Source: Draconibacterium sediminis (lineage in GTDB: Bacteria > Bacteroidota > Bacteroidia > Bacteroidales > Prolixibacteraceae). From it: a stretch of DNA of 64,000 nucleotides. A program made the position numbers and the translations under genes. Of the stretch, positions 29,174 through 38,533 are shown piece after piece. The notes under the pieces are model-generated. The model did not search any database, was not told the DNA's origin, and worked only from the letters and a program-made list of their open reading frames with translations. Each line of letters begins with the position of its first letter. Positions within the stretch are counted from its first letter, which is position 1. The stretch lies in assembly GCF_000949475.1 (NCBI RefSeq), contig NZ_JRHC01000001.1:1116001-1180000 (forward strand), written 5' to 3'.

Positions 29174-31228
29174 ATGCAAACAGGAAAAATTGGAGTAACC
29201 AGCGAGAATCTTTTCCCAATTATTAAAAAGTTTCTCTATTCTGATCACGACATTTTTTTGCGTGAGATTGTATCAAACGCAGTTGATGCAACACAAAAAC
29301 TAAAAACACTTGCCGGGAAAGGCGAGTACAACGGCGATGTAAGCGATGCAAAAGTAGTTGTAAAACTGGATCCCGAAGCCAAAACAATTACGGTTTCGGA
29401 TAACGGTATCGGGATGACTGCGGAAGAGGTGGAGAAGTACATCAACCAGATTGCTTTCTCGGGCGCCAACGAATTTCTTGACAAATACAAAGACGATGCA
29501 AATGCGATTATCGGCCATTTCGGATTGGGTTTTTACAGTTCGTTTATGGTGTCGGAAAAAGTGGATGTAATTACAAAATCGTACAAAGATGGTTCGCAGG
29601 CAGTAAAATGGAGCTGTAATGGAAGCCCTGAATACGAGCTGGAAGAAGTAGAAAAAGAAGACGTTGGAACCGACATTGTAATGCACATCAGCGAAGAGGA
29701 AAAAGGATTTCTTGATGATGCGAAAATTTCGGAGATTCTGAATAAGTACTGCAAATTCCTTCCTGTTCCGGTAATTTACGGAAAGAAAAAGGACTGGAAA
29801 GATGGCAAGCAGGTTGATACCGATGAAGACAACCAGATTAACGATGTAGCTCCGGCCTGGACAAAAATGCCCGCTGATTTAAAAGACGAGGATTACAAAA
29901 GCTTCTACCGGAAATTATACCCGATGGGCGACGAGCCGCTATTCAATATTCACCTGAATGTTGATTATCCGTTCAACCTGACAGGTATTTTGTATTTCCC
30001 AAAAATCAAAAACAATTTCGAGGTTCAGAAAAACAAAATCCAGTTGTACTGCAACCAGGTTTTTGTTACGGATTCGGTTGAAGGAATTGTTCCTGAATTT
30101 TTGACATTGCTGCACGGTGTGATTGACTCGCCGGATATTCCGTTGAACGTGTCGCGTTCGTACCTGCAAAGCGATTCGAATGTGAAAAAGATCAGCAGCC
30201 ACATCAATAAAAAAGTGGCCGACCGTTTGAATCAGCTGTTTAAAGACAGCCGTGAAGATTTTGAAAGTAAATGGGACGACCTGAAGATCTTTATCGAGTA
30301 CGGAATGCTGACCGAAGAGAAATTCAACGATCGTGCAATGAATTTCTTCCTGCTGAAAAATAGTGAGAGCAAGTATTTCACCTGGGAAGAGTACGAAAAA
30401 CTGGTTAAAGAGAACCAAACTGATAAGGATAACAACACCATTTACCTGTATACAACCAATGTTGAGGAGCAATTCACTTTTGTTGAAGCAGCTAAAAACA
30501 AAGGTTACGATGTGTTGATTTTGGATGACGTGCTGGCACCTCACCTGATCAACAAATTCGAGCAAAAATACACCGACAAACGTTTTGTGCGTGTTGACTC
30601 TGACGTGGTTGAAAATCTGATTCGAAAAGAAGATACCGCAAAAGAAGAGTGGACATGGGAGCAAAAACAAGAGTTGTCGCCGGTGTTCCAGGCAGTTTGT
30701 CCGCAGTCGAACGCTCATACTTACATTGTTGATTTCCAGGATTTGGGTGAAAACGGTTCGCCGATGGTAATTACCCGTAACGAGTTTATGCGCCGTATGA
30801 AAGATATGAGTGCTGCTCAGGGGGGAATGAGCATGTATGGCGATTTGCCCGATTCGTTAAACCTGGTAGTAAACACGGCTCACCCGCTGGTGAAAAAAGT
30901 GTTGGATGCCAAGGACAAAAAACTGGGTAGTAAACTGGAAGAGATGACAGGAAAGATTTCTGCTACGAAAGAAGAAATTGCCGGTTTGGAAAAAGCAAAA
31001 GAAGGCAAGAAAGAAGAGGAGATTCCGGCAGCAGATAAAGAAAAGCTGGAAACACTAAATTCAGAACTGGCAAAGCTTGAGGAAGCAAAACGCGAAGAGC
31101 TGGCCGGATTTGGTAAAAAGAATAAACTGGCAAAACAAATGGTTGATTTGGCGCTGTTGGCGAATGGCCTGTTAAAAGGTGCCGATCTGGATCAATTTGT
31201 GAAGCGCAGTGTTGAACTGATTAAGTAG
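29174..31228 (+). CDS. htpG: Molecular chaperone HtpG (Hsp90)
   Basis: ATP-dependent cytoplasmic Hsp90 dimer. The N-terminal GHKL ATPase domain has FLREIVSNAVDATQKL, VSDNGIGMTAEEVEKYI and GHFGLGFYSSFMV. Middle domain follows with LPLNVSRSYLQ-type segment (IPLNVSRSYLQSDSNVKKI) and a C-terminal dimerisation part from about 560, with a Lys/Glu-rich coiled stretch near 600-650. 684 residues, usual for Bacteroidota. Upstream (28983-29173) holds a TATAAT-like and TTGAC-like pair but no clean TAnnTTTG box. Confidence 0.96.
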   Translation: MQTGKIGVTSENLFPIIKKFLYSDHDIFLREIVSNAVDATQKLKTLAGKGEYNGDVSDAKVVVKLDPEAKTITVSDNGIGMTAEEVEKYINQIAFSGANEFLDKYKDDANAIIGHFGLGFYSSFMVSEKVDVITKSYKDGSQAVKWSCNGSPEYELEEVEKEDVGTDIVMHISEEEKGFLDDAKISEILNKYCKFLPVPVIYGKKKDWKDGKQVDTDEDNQINDVAPAWTKMPADLKDEDYKSFYRKLYPMGDEPLFNIHLNVDYPFNLTGILYFPKIKNNFEVQKNKIQLYCNQVFVTDSVEGIVPEFLTLLHGVIDSPDIPLNVSRSYLQSDSNVKKISSHINKKVADRLNQLFKDSREDFESKWDDLKIFIEYGMLTEEKFNDRAMNFFLLKNSESKYFTWEEYEKLVKENQTDKDNNTIYLYTTNVEEQFTFVEAAKNKGYDVLILDDVLAPHLINKFEQKYTDKRFVRVDSDVVENLIRKEDTAKEEWTWEQKQELSPVFQAVCPQSNAHTYIVDFQDLGENGSPMVITRNEFMRRMKDMSAAQGGMSMYGDLPDSLNLVVNTAHPLVKKVLDAKDKKLGSKLEEMTGKISATKEEIAGLEKAKEGKKEEEIPAADKEKLETLNSELAKLEEAKREELAGFGKKNKLAKQMVDLALLANGLLKGADLDQFVKRSVELIK

Positions 31229-31318
31229 TGTGAGAAGTCCGTCAAACTGACGGATAGGTGAAGGGAGAGTGAGTAAAACGTCGGTCCGTCAATTGACGGA
31301 TTGGCGTTTGTTTTTTTG

Positions 31319-31448
31319 TTGCTCGCAGATTACGCAGATAGCCGCAGATATAAACTTAAAGCCCCGGTCTGTATATTCTTTACGAATACGGACCGGGGCT
31401 TTTTTATTTCTTTATTCTTCAGCGTAAATCAGCACAATCTGCGAGCAA
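31319..31448. repeat. 130-bp element with perfect 13-bp inverted ends
   Basis: TTGCTCGCAGATT at 31319-31331 is exactly inverted at 31436-31448, and similarity continues inward (GCAGATT/TACGC themes). It encloses a strong bidirectional terminator (31358-31405). The arms' AACGC/CAGATT motif is also seen, more weakly, at about 6878-6980 downstream of hydE, suggesting a dispersed family. Confidence 0.65.
31358..31405. terminator. Bidirectional terminator between htpG and the 31451 gene
   Basis: Arms AAAGCCCCGGTC and GACCGGGGCTTT, loop with further pairing (GTAT / ATAC), then TTTTTT on the plus side and an A-run on the other. Confidence 0.85.
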
Positions 31449-31450
31449 TT

Positions 31451-32659
31451 CTATTCCCCGTCAGCAAAATCCTGCAGATACGAGAATTTTTCGGTTAACG
31501 CACCATCTTTTGTAATAGAAGCGCGTTGGATAATTCCGTCGGTATCTTCGCCAAATAAACTTGGGAATACTTTTTCGATGAGGTTACGCCCAAAATCAAG
31601 CGATGCGTCTTTGGGCAGTTCGCAGGGCAGATTATCCACCGCCTGAACCGACACGTTGTTCGGATTCGAGAAAGCCTCTTCCAATTCTCCGGTTTGCAGA
31701 TTATAATCGTAAAACGGATCGGCAATTGTTGCAGCACGTTTTGTAGATGGAATAGAACCTTCAATATCGCAGGTAATATCCGAGATCACTCCAATGCGGA
31801 ATTTATCTTCTTTCATCTCTTCGGCCGTAAAAAGTACCGGAGATTTTGGATCCCAGTAAGCCGATGCGATCAGCATATCGGTGGCCTCAGCGAAAGGATG
31901 AAAGCTATTCTCGTATAGCGACGGGTTATTGAAAAAATGCATCAGATCAAACGGTTCTCCATCAATACGTTTTGCATAATTCCGGGGCAGCAACTGCACA
32001 TAAATGGCTTGTTCCGGCTCCTCATCATTTAAATAAGCCTCGGGCGAAACCCGCATAATGTTCATGTGGTTCAGAATCTCTAAAACACCCTGTGCCACAC
32101 GTCCGTCGCCGGTAATTGCTATTTTTATCGGTGGCAGATTAACCTCGTCGAGGTGTTGTAACATTTCCTCCAGGTCTTCGCATTCGTGCGCCGGTTTCAG
32201 GTCAAACAAATCGTATTTCAATCCAAATGCACGGAAGCCGTTGTAAGCGCCAACCAATCCGGCAAAACGACCAAACCCGATAATACGAAATCCTGCCTTA
32301 TCCGTCAGCACTTCGTAATCAACCAGCTGAATGTTTTTTTCTAAAACCGTTTGTAACAACTTGCGGTTATACGCTTGCTTTTTTATGGTGTGCGAAAAAA
32401 ACAGGTAGATTTTTCCGGGGAGGAAATCCTCGATGCGGACTTCTTTTACCCCCAGTAAAACATCGCAATCCGAAAGATCTTCCTGTAACGGAATGCCCAA
32501 AGCACTGTACTCTTCGTCTTTATAACTTCGTATGGGGCTGGGTTGAACAATAATTGAAACATGTGGAAATGTTTGCTGCACTTCCACACATTGTTGCGGG
32601 GTTAACGGCACACGCTTATCGGGAGGTGTTTTCCCTTCTCTCAGAATACCTACTAACAT
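31451..32659 (-). CDS. Alanine dehydrogenase/saccharopine dehydrogenase-like NAD(P) oxidoreductase
   Basis: 402-residue cytoplasmic enzyme. The N-terminal AlaDH/PNT-type domain begins MLVGILREGKTPPDKRVPLTP, with SDCDVLLGVKEV and YLFFSHTIKKQAYNRKLL. The centre has a Rossmann-like region (IKIAITGDGRVAQGVLEILN; GxGxxA-like GDGRVA) and a C-terminal DITCDIEGSIPSTKRAATIADPFY segment typical of lysine-forming saccharopine dehydrogenase relatives. The exact reaction is not certain. The start was set at the ATG at 32659; the 27 codons upstream are not family-like. Confidence 0.85.
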   Translation of the reverse strand: MLVGILREGKTPPDKRVPLTPQQCVEVQQTFPHVSIIVQPSPIRSYKDEEYSALGIPLQEDLSDCDVLLGVKEVRIEDFLPGKIYLFFSHTIKKQAYNRKLLQTVLEKNIQLVDYEVLTDKAGFRIIGFGRFAGLVGAYNGFRAFGLKYDLFDLKPAHECEDLEEMLQHLDEVNLPPIKIAITGDGRVAQGVLEILNHMNIMRVSPEAYLNDEEPEQAIYVQLLPRNYAKRIDGEPFDLMHFFNNPSLYENSFHPFAEATDMLIASAYWDPKSPVLFTAEEMKEDKFRIGVISDITCDIEGSIPSTKRAATIADPFYDYNLQTGELEEAFSNPNNVSVQAVDNLPCELPKDASLDFGRNLIEKVFPSLFGEDTDGIIQRASITKDGALTEKFSYLQDFADGE

Positions 32660-32810
32660 TGTTTTGAAATTTTTCCGAATGTACGAAAATTTAAATATAC
32701 CGATACAAGATGGGGCAACAATGCCCGAAAAGAGTGGCACTTGAATTGGCGATCAAAACAGAATGACTATTTTTAGCTGCAAATAAACTAAACTGACTAA
32801 ATAGCAAAAC

Positions 32811-34415
32811 ATGACGATTAAACTTATTTCACAACGAATTTTAACCCTTGCATTTCTCGCGTTTATTGGTTTTGGTTGCGCCACTTCAACAAAAGAAGAA
32901 AGTAAAGAGCGGCCAAACATAGTCTTCATCATGAGCGACGACCATGCTTTTCAGGCTATTAGTGCCTATGGTGGTCCGTTGGCCGAACTGGCGCCAACTC
33001 CAAATATCGACCGGCTGGCTGAGGGCGGAATGCGTTTTAACCAGTGTATGGTTACCAACTCCATTTGCGGTCCGTCGCGGGCAACAATTCTGAGTGGAAA
33101 ATACAGTCATTTAAATGGTTTTATTGATAACACCGGAGGTTCGCATTTTGATTTCAGCCAGAATTCGTACGCTAAAGTGTTGCAAAAAGCCGGTTATAAA
33201 ACGGCGGTAATTGGCAAAATGCACCTTGGGGGCACGCCAACCGGTTTCGATTATTTCGATATACTGCCGGGGCAGGGGCGCTATTACAATCCAACTTTTA
33301 TAAACCAGGAGGGGGAGTACAAAATGGAAGGGTACACCACCGAAATTATTACCGACAAAACAATTAACTGGTTGGAAAGTGAAAAAGAATCGGAGCAGCC
33401 TTTTATGGTGATGATGTGGCATAAAGCACCTCACCGTGCGTGGGAGCCCGGACCAAATGAACTGGGGATGTACGAGAACACCACTTTCCCGGAGCCGGAG
33501 ACATTGTTTGATGACTACGACACCCGCGATGCAGCTGCAAAAAATAACATGTCGATTGCCAATACTATGTTTATCGATCGCGATTTGAAAATGACCGACC
33601 AACCCCGCGCAGGCTACACCGAAGATCAACTGGAGCAGTGGAATGCTGTTTATCAGCCCATTTACGAAAAGTTCAGGGAAGAAAACCCTACCGGAAAAGA
33701 TTTGGTAAGCTTTAAATATCAGCGTTACATGCGCGATTACCTGGCGTGTATTGCTGCCGTTGATAAAAGTGTTGGGGAATTGCTTGATTATTTGAAAGAA
33801 TCGGGATTGGATAAAAATACCATTGTAATCTATTCGTCCGATCAGGGGTTTTACCTGGGTGAGCACGGTTGGTTTGATAAACGCTGGATGTACAAAGAAT
33901 CGTTAAATACGCCGCTGCTGGTTAGCTGGCCCGGAGTAATTGAAGCCGGATCAGTGAACAACGATCTGGTTTCGAACCTCGATTTTGCGGAAACACTGAT
34001 TGATGTTGCCGGTGCCGAAATTCTGGAAGAAATGCAGGGAGAAAGTCTGCTGCCGATATTAAAAGGCGAAACTCCGGCCGACTGGCGCGATGCACATTAT
34101 TATCATTACTACGAACACCCGTCGGAGCACGCGGTAATGCGTCATTACGGAATCACCACCGATAAATACAAACTCATTCATTTTTACTACGATATCGACG
34201 ATTGGGAATTGTACGACCTGGAAAAAGATCCGATGGAAATACATAACGTATACGACGACCCGGCTTATGCTGATGTGCAGGCGCAGTTGCACGTTCAGCT
34301 GGAAGAACTACGCAAAAAGTACGGTGATAACGACGAGCTGAACCAGAAATTTATCGATGAATACCAGGAGAAGGTAAAAGCCAATCCGCGAATTGAATAC
34401 TGGAAATACTGGTAG
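32811..34415 (+). CDS. Sulfatase (S1 family), lipoprotein
   Basis: Formylglycine-dependent sulfatase acting on sulfated glycans or similar esters. Lipobox FIGFGC gives Cys23 after a signal peptide, so it is membrane-anchored. Metal-binding NIVFIMSDDHA (36-46), and the sulfatase signature SICGPSRATILSG with C86 as the residue converted to formylglycine (C-x-P-x-R). Also GKMHLGG, MMWHKAPHRAW and VIYSSDQGFYLGEHGWFDKRWMYKE. 534 residues. Cys-type, so an anaerobic sulfatase-maturing enzyme is needed; none is in the window. First of four plus-strand genes. Confidence 0.95.
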   Translation: MTIKLISQRILTLAFLAFIGFGCATSTKEESKERPNIVFIMSDDHAFQAISAYGGPLAELAPTPNIDRLAEGGMRFNQCMVTNSICGPSRATILSGKYSHLNGFIDNTGGSHFDFSQNSYAKVLQKAGYKTAVIGKMHLGGTPTGFDYFDILPGQGRYYNPTFINQEGEYKMEGYTTEIITDKTINWLESEKESEQPFMVMMWHKAPHRAWEPGPNELGMYENTTFPEPETLFDDYDTRDAAAKNNMSIANTMFIDRDLKMTDQPRAGYTEDQLEQWNAVYQPIYEKFREENPTGKDLVSFKYQRYMRDYLACIAAVDKSVGELLDYLKESGLDKNTIVIYSSDQGFYLGEHGWFDKRWMYKESLNTPLLVSWPGVIEAGSVNNDLVSNLDFAETLIDVAGAEILEEMQGESLLPILKGETPADWRDAHYYHYYEHPSEHAVMRHYGITTDKYKLIHFYYDIDDWELYDLEKDPMEIHNVYDDPAYADVQAQLHVQLEELRKKYGDNDELNQKFIDEYQEKVKANPRIEYWKYW

Positions 34416-34557
34416 TAACAAACTTTTTCATCATCTACTGCGCTAAACTGTATAGATGTTCAAAAACAGTCCCAAAAAAACAGATCGTTGCTGTTGATCA
34501 GCTAAATTTATAAATCGTTAGCATTTGCTGATATTCTAATAACTAAAACAATAATCA

Positions 34558-35787
34558 ATGAGTCAAAAATCGCTTACTCTTGTTTTGCTGACCATGTTCG
34601 CGTGTTCAGGAATCCTGAAAGCACAACAAACATTTTCTGTGTCAGTTGACGAAGTAAAAAACGGAAAAGTTAAAGTAGAACCTGCCATTCCGGCTGATGG
34701 GAAAGTAGCCGAAGGAACGGTACTTACCATTTCGGCCAAACCCGATAAAAACTATGCACTCGATGCGGTTTACTATTCGGTAAAAGGAATGTGGGGCGAC
34801 ATGTATCACGAATGTATGGCATCACCGTACGAGGTGGTGATCAACCAGGATACAAAACTGGGCGCGTCGTTTATCGAAGAAGATGAAGTAGACCACCTGA
34901 TGGTTGCTCAAAATATTCCGTATGCCAAACCGGGCGTTAAACAATTAAAATACGATGTATTTGCTCCCGAAGGAGCGCGTAACCTGCCTTGTATTATTAT
35001 CATTCACGGAGGAGGCTGGATTTGGAATACCGAAGATATTATGCGCGGAATGGCCCGCGAATTAACCAAAAGCGGAAAGTACGTTGTTTTTAGTATCGAT
35101 TACCGCTGGGCCGGAAACCGCGATGGCGACGAGGTTGGAAATACCATGGCCGACATTATTGGCGATGTGTTTGGCGCCATTGCACACATTATGGAACACG
35201 CAGCCGATTATGGCGGCGATCCGACAAAAATTGCTGTAACCGGCGACAGTGCCGGAGGTCATTTGTCGGCAGTGGCCGGAACCATGCCAAATAAAATTGG
35301 CGACGGTGGTTTTGGCCAAACCGAAGGCGTATTTGAGTTTATGCCATCGTACATGCCAGAAAATAAAACGGTTGACCAGGTGCGTGCTGAAATGATGGCA
35401 GCCATAAAAGCGGCGGCTCCGAGTTACGGTGTATTTGGCAGCGACCGACTGAATCATTATTCCGAAGATCCGAAAGCCGACGATAGCTGGAAAGAAGCGA
35501 TCGCGCCATTGAGCAATATCCCCAATGCAGAGGAGCGTAAAATTCCGCATTACCTTACCCGCGGAACAAAAGACGGTTTGATACCTGACGATGGCGTTAA
35601 ACCTTATGTTGATGCGTTGGTGGAAGCCGGTCAACGTGTGCAGTACGTGCAGGTAGGTGGTGCCGGACATGCTTTCTTCGATTGGAAACCGGACGACAAC
35701 ACAAAAGCTACATTTAAAAAATATGGTGTTTACTACATCAATGAGATGGAGACTTTCTTCAATTCGGTGTTTTATCAGAAAAACTAA
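34558..35787 (+). CDS. Exported alpha/beta-hydrolase (carboxylesterase) with N-terminal repeat domain
   Basis: Signal peptide 1-22, then a small beta domain (about 25-108, with FSVSVDEVKNGKVKVEPAIP and GTVLTISAKPDKNYALDAV) of the bacterial-repeat/Flg_new-like kind. The alpha/beta-hydrolase domain follows: oxyanion motif HGGGW at 150-154, nucleophile GDSAGG with S231, Asp in TRGTKDGLIPDD and His in GGAGHAFFDW. 409 residues. It resembles acetyl-xylan or feruloyl-type esterases, but substrate is inference. Its neighbours (sulfatase, alpha-galactosidase) suggest removal of acyl groups from glycans. Confidence 0.9.
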   Translation: MSQKSLTLVLLTMFACSGILKAQQTFSVSVDEVKNGKVKVEPAIPADGKVAEGTVLTISAKPDKNYALDAVYYSVKGMWGDMYHECMASPYEVVINQDTKLGASFIEEDEVDHLMVAQNIPYAKPGVKQLKYDVFAPEGARNLPCIIIIHGGGWIWNTEDIMRGMARELTKSGKYVVFSIDYRWAGNRDGDEVGNTMADIIGDVFGAIAHIMEHAADYGGDPTKIAVTGDSAGGHLSAVAGTMPNKIGDGGFGQTEGVFEFMPSYMPENKTVDQVRAEMMAAIKAAAPSYGVFGSDRLNHYSEDPKADDSWKEAIAPLSNIPNAEERKIPHYLTRGTKDGLIPDDGVKPYVDALVEAGQRVQYVQVGGAGHAFFDWKPDDNTKATFKKYGVYYINEMETFFNSVFYQKN

Positions 35788-35804
35788 CTAACGCTAATAA
35801 TACC

Positions 35805-35844
35805 AAAAGCAGTTTATTCTCATTATGAATAAGCTGCTTTTTTT
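35805..35844 (+). terminator. Rho-independent terminator after the esterase gene
   Basis: Arms AAAAGCAG.TTATTC / GAATAAGCTGCTTTT with a T7 run, 18 bp past the stop. Confidence 0.85.
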
Positions 35845-35906
35845 GTTTTCAACATTTTGAAATTTGTATCTTGCCGCATCAATTAAATGATTCAAAATAT
35901 TTAATT

Positions 35907-38264
35907 ATGAATTTCCATAAATCTCAGATATTAGTTGTTGTTGCAGTAATGCTAACGGCAATCTCCTGTAAACAAAAACCAAAAGAGGTAAGTAACGAAT
36001 TCACCGGATCGGCAAGTTGTATCGAATGTCACGAGAACTTCTACAAGCTTTGGGAACCATCGTATCACGCACAGGCAATGATGCCGATAAATGCGGAATT
36101 TATGGAAGAGCATCAGTTGCCCGATAGCGAACCTGTTGAGGTGGAAGGCCACCTGTTTCAGGTGGAGTTTAAAGATTCAACCATGGTAATGTACGAACGC
36201 GATGGCGACGAACTGGTAAAAACCTACGACGTAATCTGGGCCATGGGTGGACACAATGTGTATACTTTTCTTACACCCTTCGAGAAAGGGAAACTGCAGA
36301 ATATTCCGCTGGCTTTTGATGCCAACCGCAAAGAGTGGTTCAATTACCCCATGGCCGGTATGCGCCATTTTGGTGGAGACATGCCGGATGATGAAGCCTT
36401 GCCCTGGAAAGACGACATGTTTGCCTTTAACACGGGGTGCTACAGCTGCCACATCAGCCAGTTGAATACCAATTACGATTTGGAAACCGACACCTACCAT
36501 ACCACCTGGAAAGAACCCGGAATTAACTGCGAAACCTGCCACGGGCCGGCAAGCGAGCACGTGCGTATTTTCAAAGCATTAAAAGAAGGCGAGGAAGCCG
36601 ATGAGTTGGGTTTGATCAGTACAAAAGTATTTACGCAGGAGCAGCATGTTGCATCGTGTTCGCCTTGTCATGCCAAAATGAATCCGATTACGCCAAGTTA
36701 CATGCCCGGCGATAAATATTTCGACAATTATAACGTGACAACGCTTGAGGATCGTGACTTTTATCCTGATGGCCGTTCGCTGGGCGAAAATTACACCCTT
36801 ACCGAGTGGATGATGAATGCGTGTGCCGATAACAGCGAGTTGCATTGTGTTACCTGCCATACATCGAGTGGCCGCGACCGCAACAAGGACAACCCCAACC
36901 AGGCATGTTTGAAATGCCATAATAACCGCACCGAAGATCTGGAAACACACACAGGGCACCCGGCTTCGGCAGGACTTACCTGCTTAAGCTGTCACATGCC
37001 AAAACGCGAATTTGTTGGCCGCTTCCTGCGCAGCGATCACTCGTTTCGCCCGCCAATGCCCGAGGCGACCATTAAGTTTGGTTCGCCAAATGCCTGTAAC
37101 CAGTGTCATAAAGATAAATCGCCCGAGTGGGCCAATGAAATTGTAAAGGCGCGCCCTAATGGCGATTACCAGGAAGAAACGCTGAAGTGGGCACAACTGA
37201 TAAAAGAGGCCCGCGACATGGAATGGGAGAATGTGGATAAAATGTTCGAGTACATCCGCGATCCTAAAACCGATGACGTAGTAGCTAATTCGCTTATCCG
37301 TTTGTTGAATAATTACCCCGATGCATCGAAAGCCGATGTGCTGATCGACGCGCTGAATAATGAATCGGAACTGGTGCGCTCGTCGGCAGCATATGGTTTG
37401 GGAGGAATTCTTACCGATGAGGTGAAAGCTGCCCTGCTGAAAGCTTGTCAGGATGATATTCGTTTGGTGCGCATACAGGCTGCCAATGCTATTTTAACTT
37501 TCCCTCAGGATGAGTTTACCGCAGAAGAACAAAAAATAATTGCCGCTGCCGAAAAGGAATACGTAACATCGATGACTTCGCGGCAGGACAACTGGAGCAA
37601 TCATTACAACCTTGGTTTGTATCATCAGAATAAAGGCGAGGCAACCGAGGCGCTGAATTCGTACGAAACAGCAGCGCGTTTGTATCCTCCGTCGGTATTG
37701 CCGCTAATCAACAGCAGTGTGTTGTATTCGTATATCGGCAATAACGAAAAAGCCGAAGAGAATCTGAAGAAAGTGTTGGAGTACGAGCCAAAGAACGAAG
37801 CTGCCAATCTGAATCTGGGCTTGTTGCTGGCCGAGCAGGGGCGTATGGACGAAGCCGAAAAGGCTTTACGAACAGCGCTGGAAGCCAACCCCGAAAACCA
37901 ACCGGTTGCAGCCAAAAACCTGAGTGTGATTGTGGCACAGCGCGGCGATCTGGCCGGAGCTGTAAAATATGCAGAAATGGCCTGGAAAGCACGCCCCGAA
38001 AATCCTGATTACGGGTATACACTGGCGTACTACCAGGTGCAGAACGGACAGACTTCAGTTGCCAAAAGAACCCTGGAGAAAGTGATCAGCACCTCACCCG
38101 AATACCTTTCGGCAACAGGCTACCTGGCACAAATATACCTGCAGGAAGGTAACAAAGACAAAGCACTGCAACTGTATAAAAACGCATTGAAAGTTGAAGG
38201 CATCTCGGAACAAGACCGGGCCGCGATTCAGCAATCGATAGCCATGTTACAGCAGAGCATGTAG
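35907..38264 (+). CDS. Eight-haem cytochrome c lipoprotein with HEAT-like and TPR repeats
   Basis: Exported electron-transfer or redox-sensing protein. Start at ATG 35907 gives a signal peptide with lipobox LTAISC. Eight CxxCH haem sites follow: CIECH, CYSCH, CETCH, CSPCH, CVTCH, CLKCH, CLSCH, CNQCH, spread over the first half. Then a HEAT-like segment (about 400-500, ELVRSSAAYGLGGILTDEV) and five or more TPRs to the end (NHYNLGLYHQNKGEATEAL, AANLNLGLLLAEQGRMDEAE). 785 residues. This multihaem-plus-TPR architecture exists in the cytochrome c554/NrfA-like superfamily. Its place between glycan enzymes is unusual. Substrate unknown. Confidence 0.9.
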   Translation: MNFHKSQILVVVAVMLTAISCKQKPKEVSNEFTGSASCIECHENFYKLWEPSYHAQAMMPINAEFMEEHQLPDSEPVEVEGHLFQVEFKDSTMVMYERDGDELVKTYDVIWAMGGHNVYTFLTPFEKGKLQNIPLAFDANRKEWFNYPMAGMRHFGGDMPDDEALPWKDDMFAFNTGCYSCHISQLNTNYDLETDTYHTTWKEPGINCETCHGPASEHVRIFKALKEGEEADELGLISTKVFTQEQHVASCSPCHAKMNPITPSYMPGDKYFDNYNVTTLEDRDFYPDGRSLGENYTLTEWMMNACADNSELHCVTCHTSSGRDRNKDNPNQACLKCHNNRTEDLETHTGHPASAGLTCLSCHMPKREFVGRFLRSDHSFRPPMPEATIKFGSPNACNQCHKDKSPEWANEIVKARPNGDYQEETLKWAQLIKEARDMEWENVDKMFEYIRDPKTDDVVANSLIRLLNNYPDASKADVLIDALNNESELVRSSAAYGLGGILTDEVKAALLKACQDDIRLVRIQAANAILTFPQDEFTAEEQKIIAAAEKEYVTSMTSRQDNWSNHYNLGLYHQNKGEATEALNSYETAARLYPPSVLPLINSSVLYSYIGNNEKAEENLKKVLEYEPKNEAANLNLGLLLAEQGRMDEAEKALRTALEANPENQPVAAKNLSVIVAQRGDLAGAVKYAEMAWKARPENPDYGYTLAYYQVQNGQTSVAKRTLEKVISTSPEYLSATGYLAQIYLQEGNKDKALQLYKNALKVEGISEQDRAAIQQSIAMLQQSM

Positions 38265-38289
38265 AGTCGGGCAAGGCAAAAGTTAAAAG

Positions 38290-38358
38290 TAAAAAGGCAA
38301 AAGTTGAGAGCAGCCCCAACGGGGCGAAATCTAACAGCCCGGTGCGTAAGCGCCGGGG
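38290..38358 (+). repeat. Truncated family A head fused to family B hairpin repeat, copy 1
   Basis: AGGCAAAAGTTGAGAGCAGC matches the head of the family A copy at 40730, then jumps directly to AGCCCCAACGGGG and AGCCCGGTGCGTAAGCGCCG (family B; two hairpins, CCCC-aac-GGGG and CCCGGTGC/GCGCCGGG). The 38265-38533 gap otherwise shows no gene. Confidence 0.7.
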
Positions 38359-38533
38359 AGGAATATATAAATAGAATGAATGACGAATGCCGATTAACGA
38401 TTTCCGATTTCAGAAGGAGTAGGCAAATAGCAAAAGGCAATCGGTTTTATTGGGTCGAAATATCGTTAGAACATCATAGGTACCTTCCTCCGAATCTTCG
38501 TCCTTCTAATAGAAACAATCAAATCTAAAAATC

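Noticed and set aside
29939-30718. Open frame of 259 codons opposite htpG
   Set aside because: Overlaps the conserved middle domain of HtpG; composition is typical for a reverse-complement shadow.
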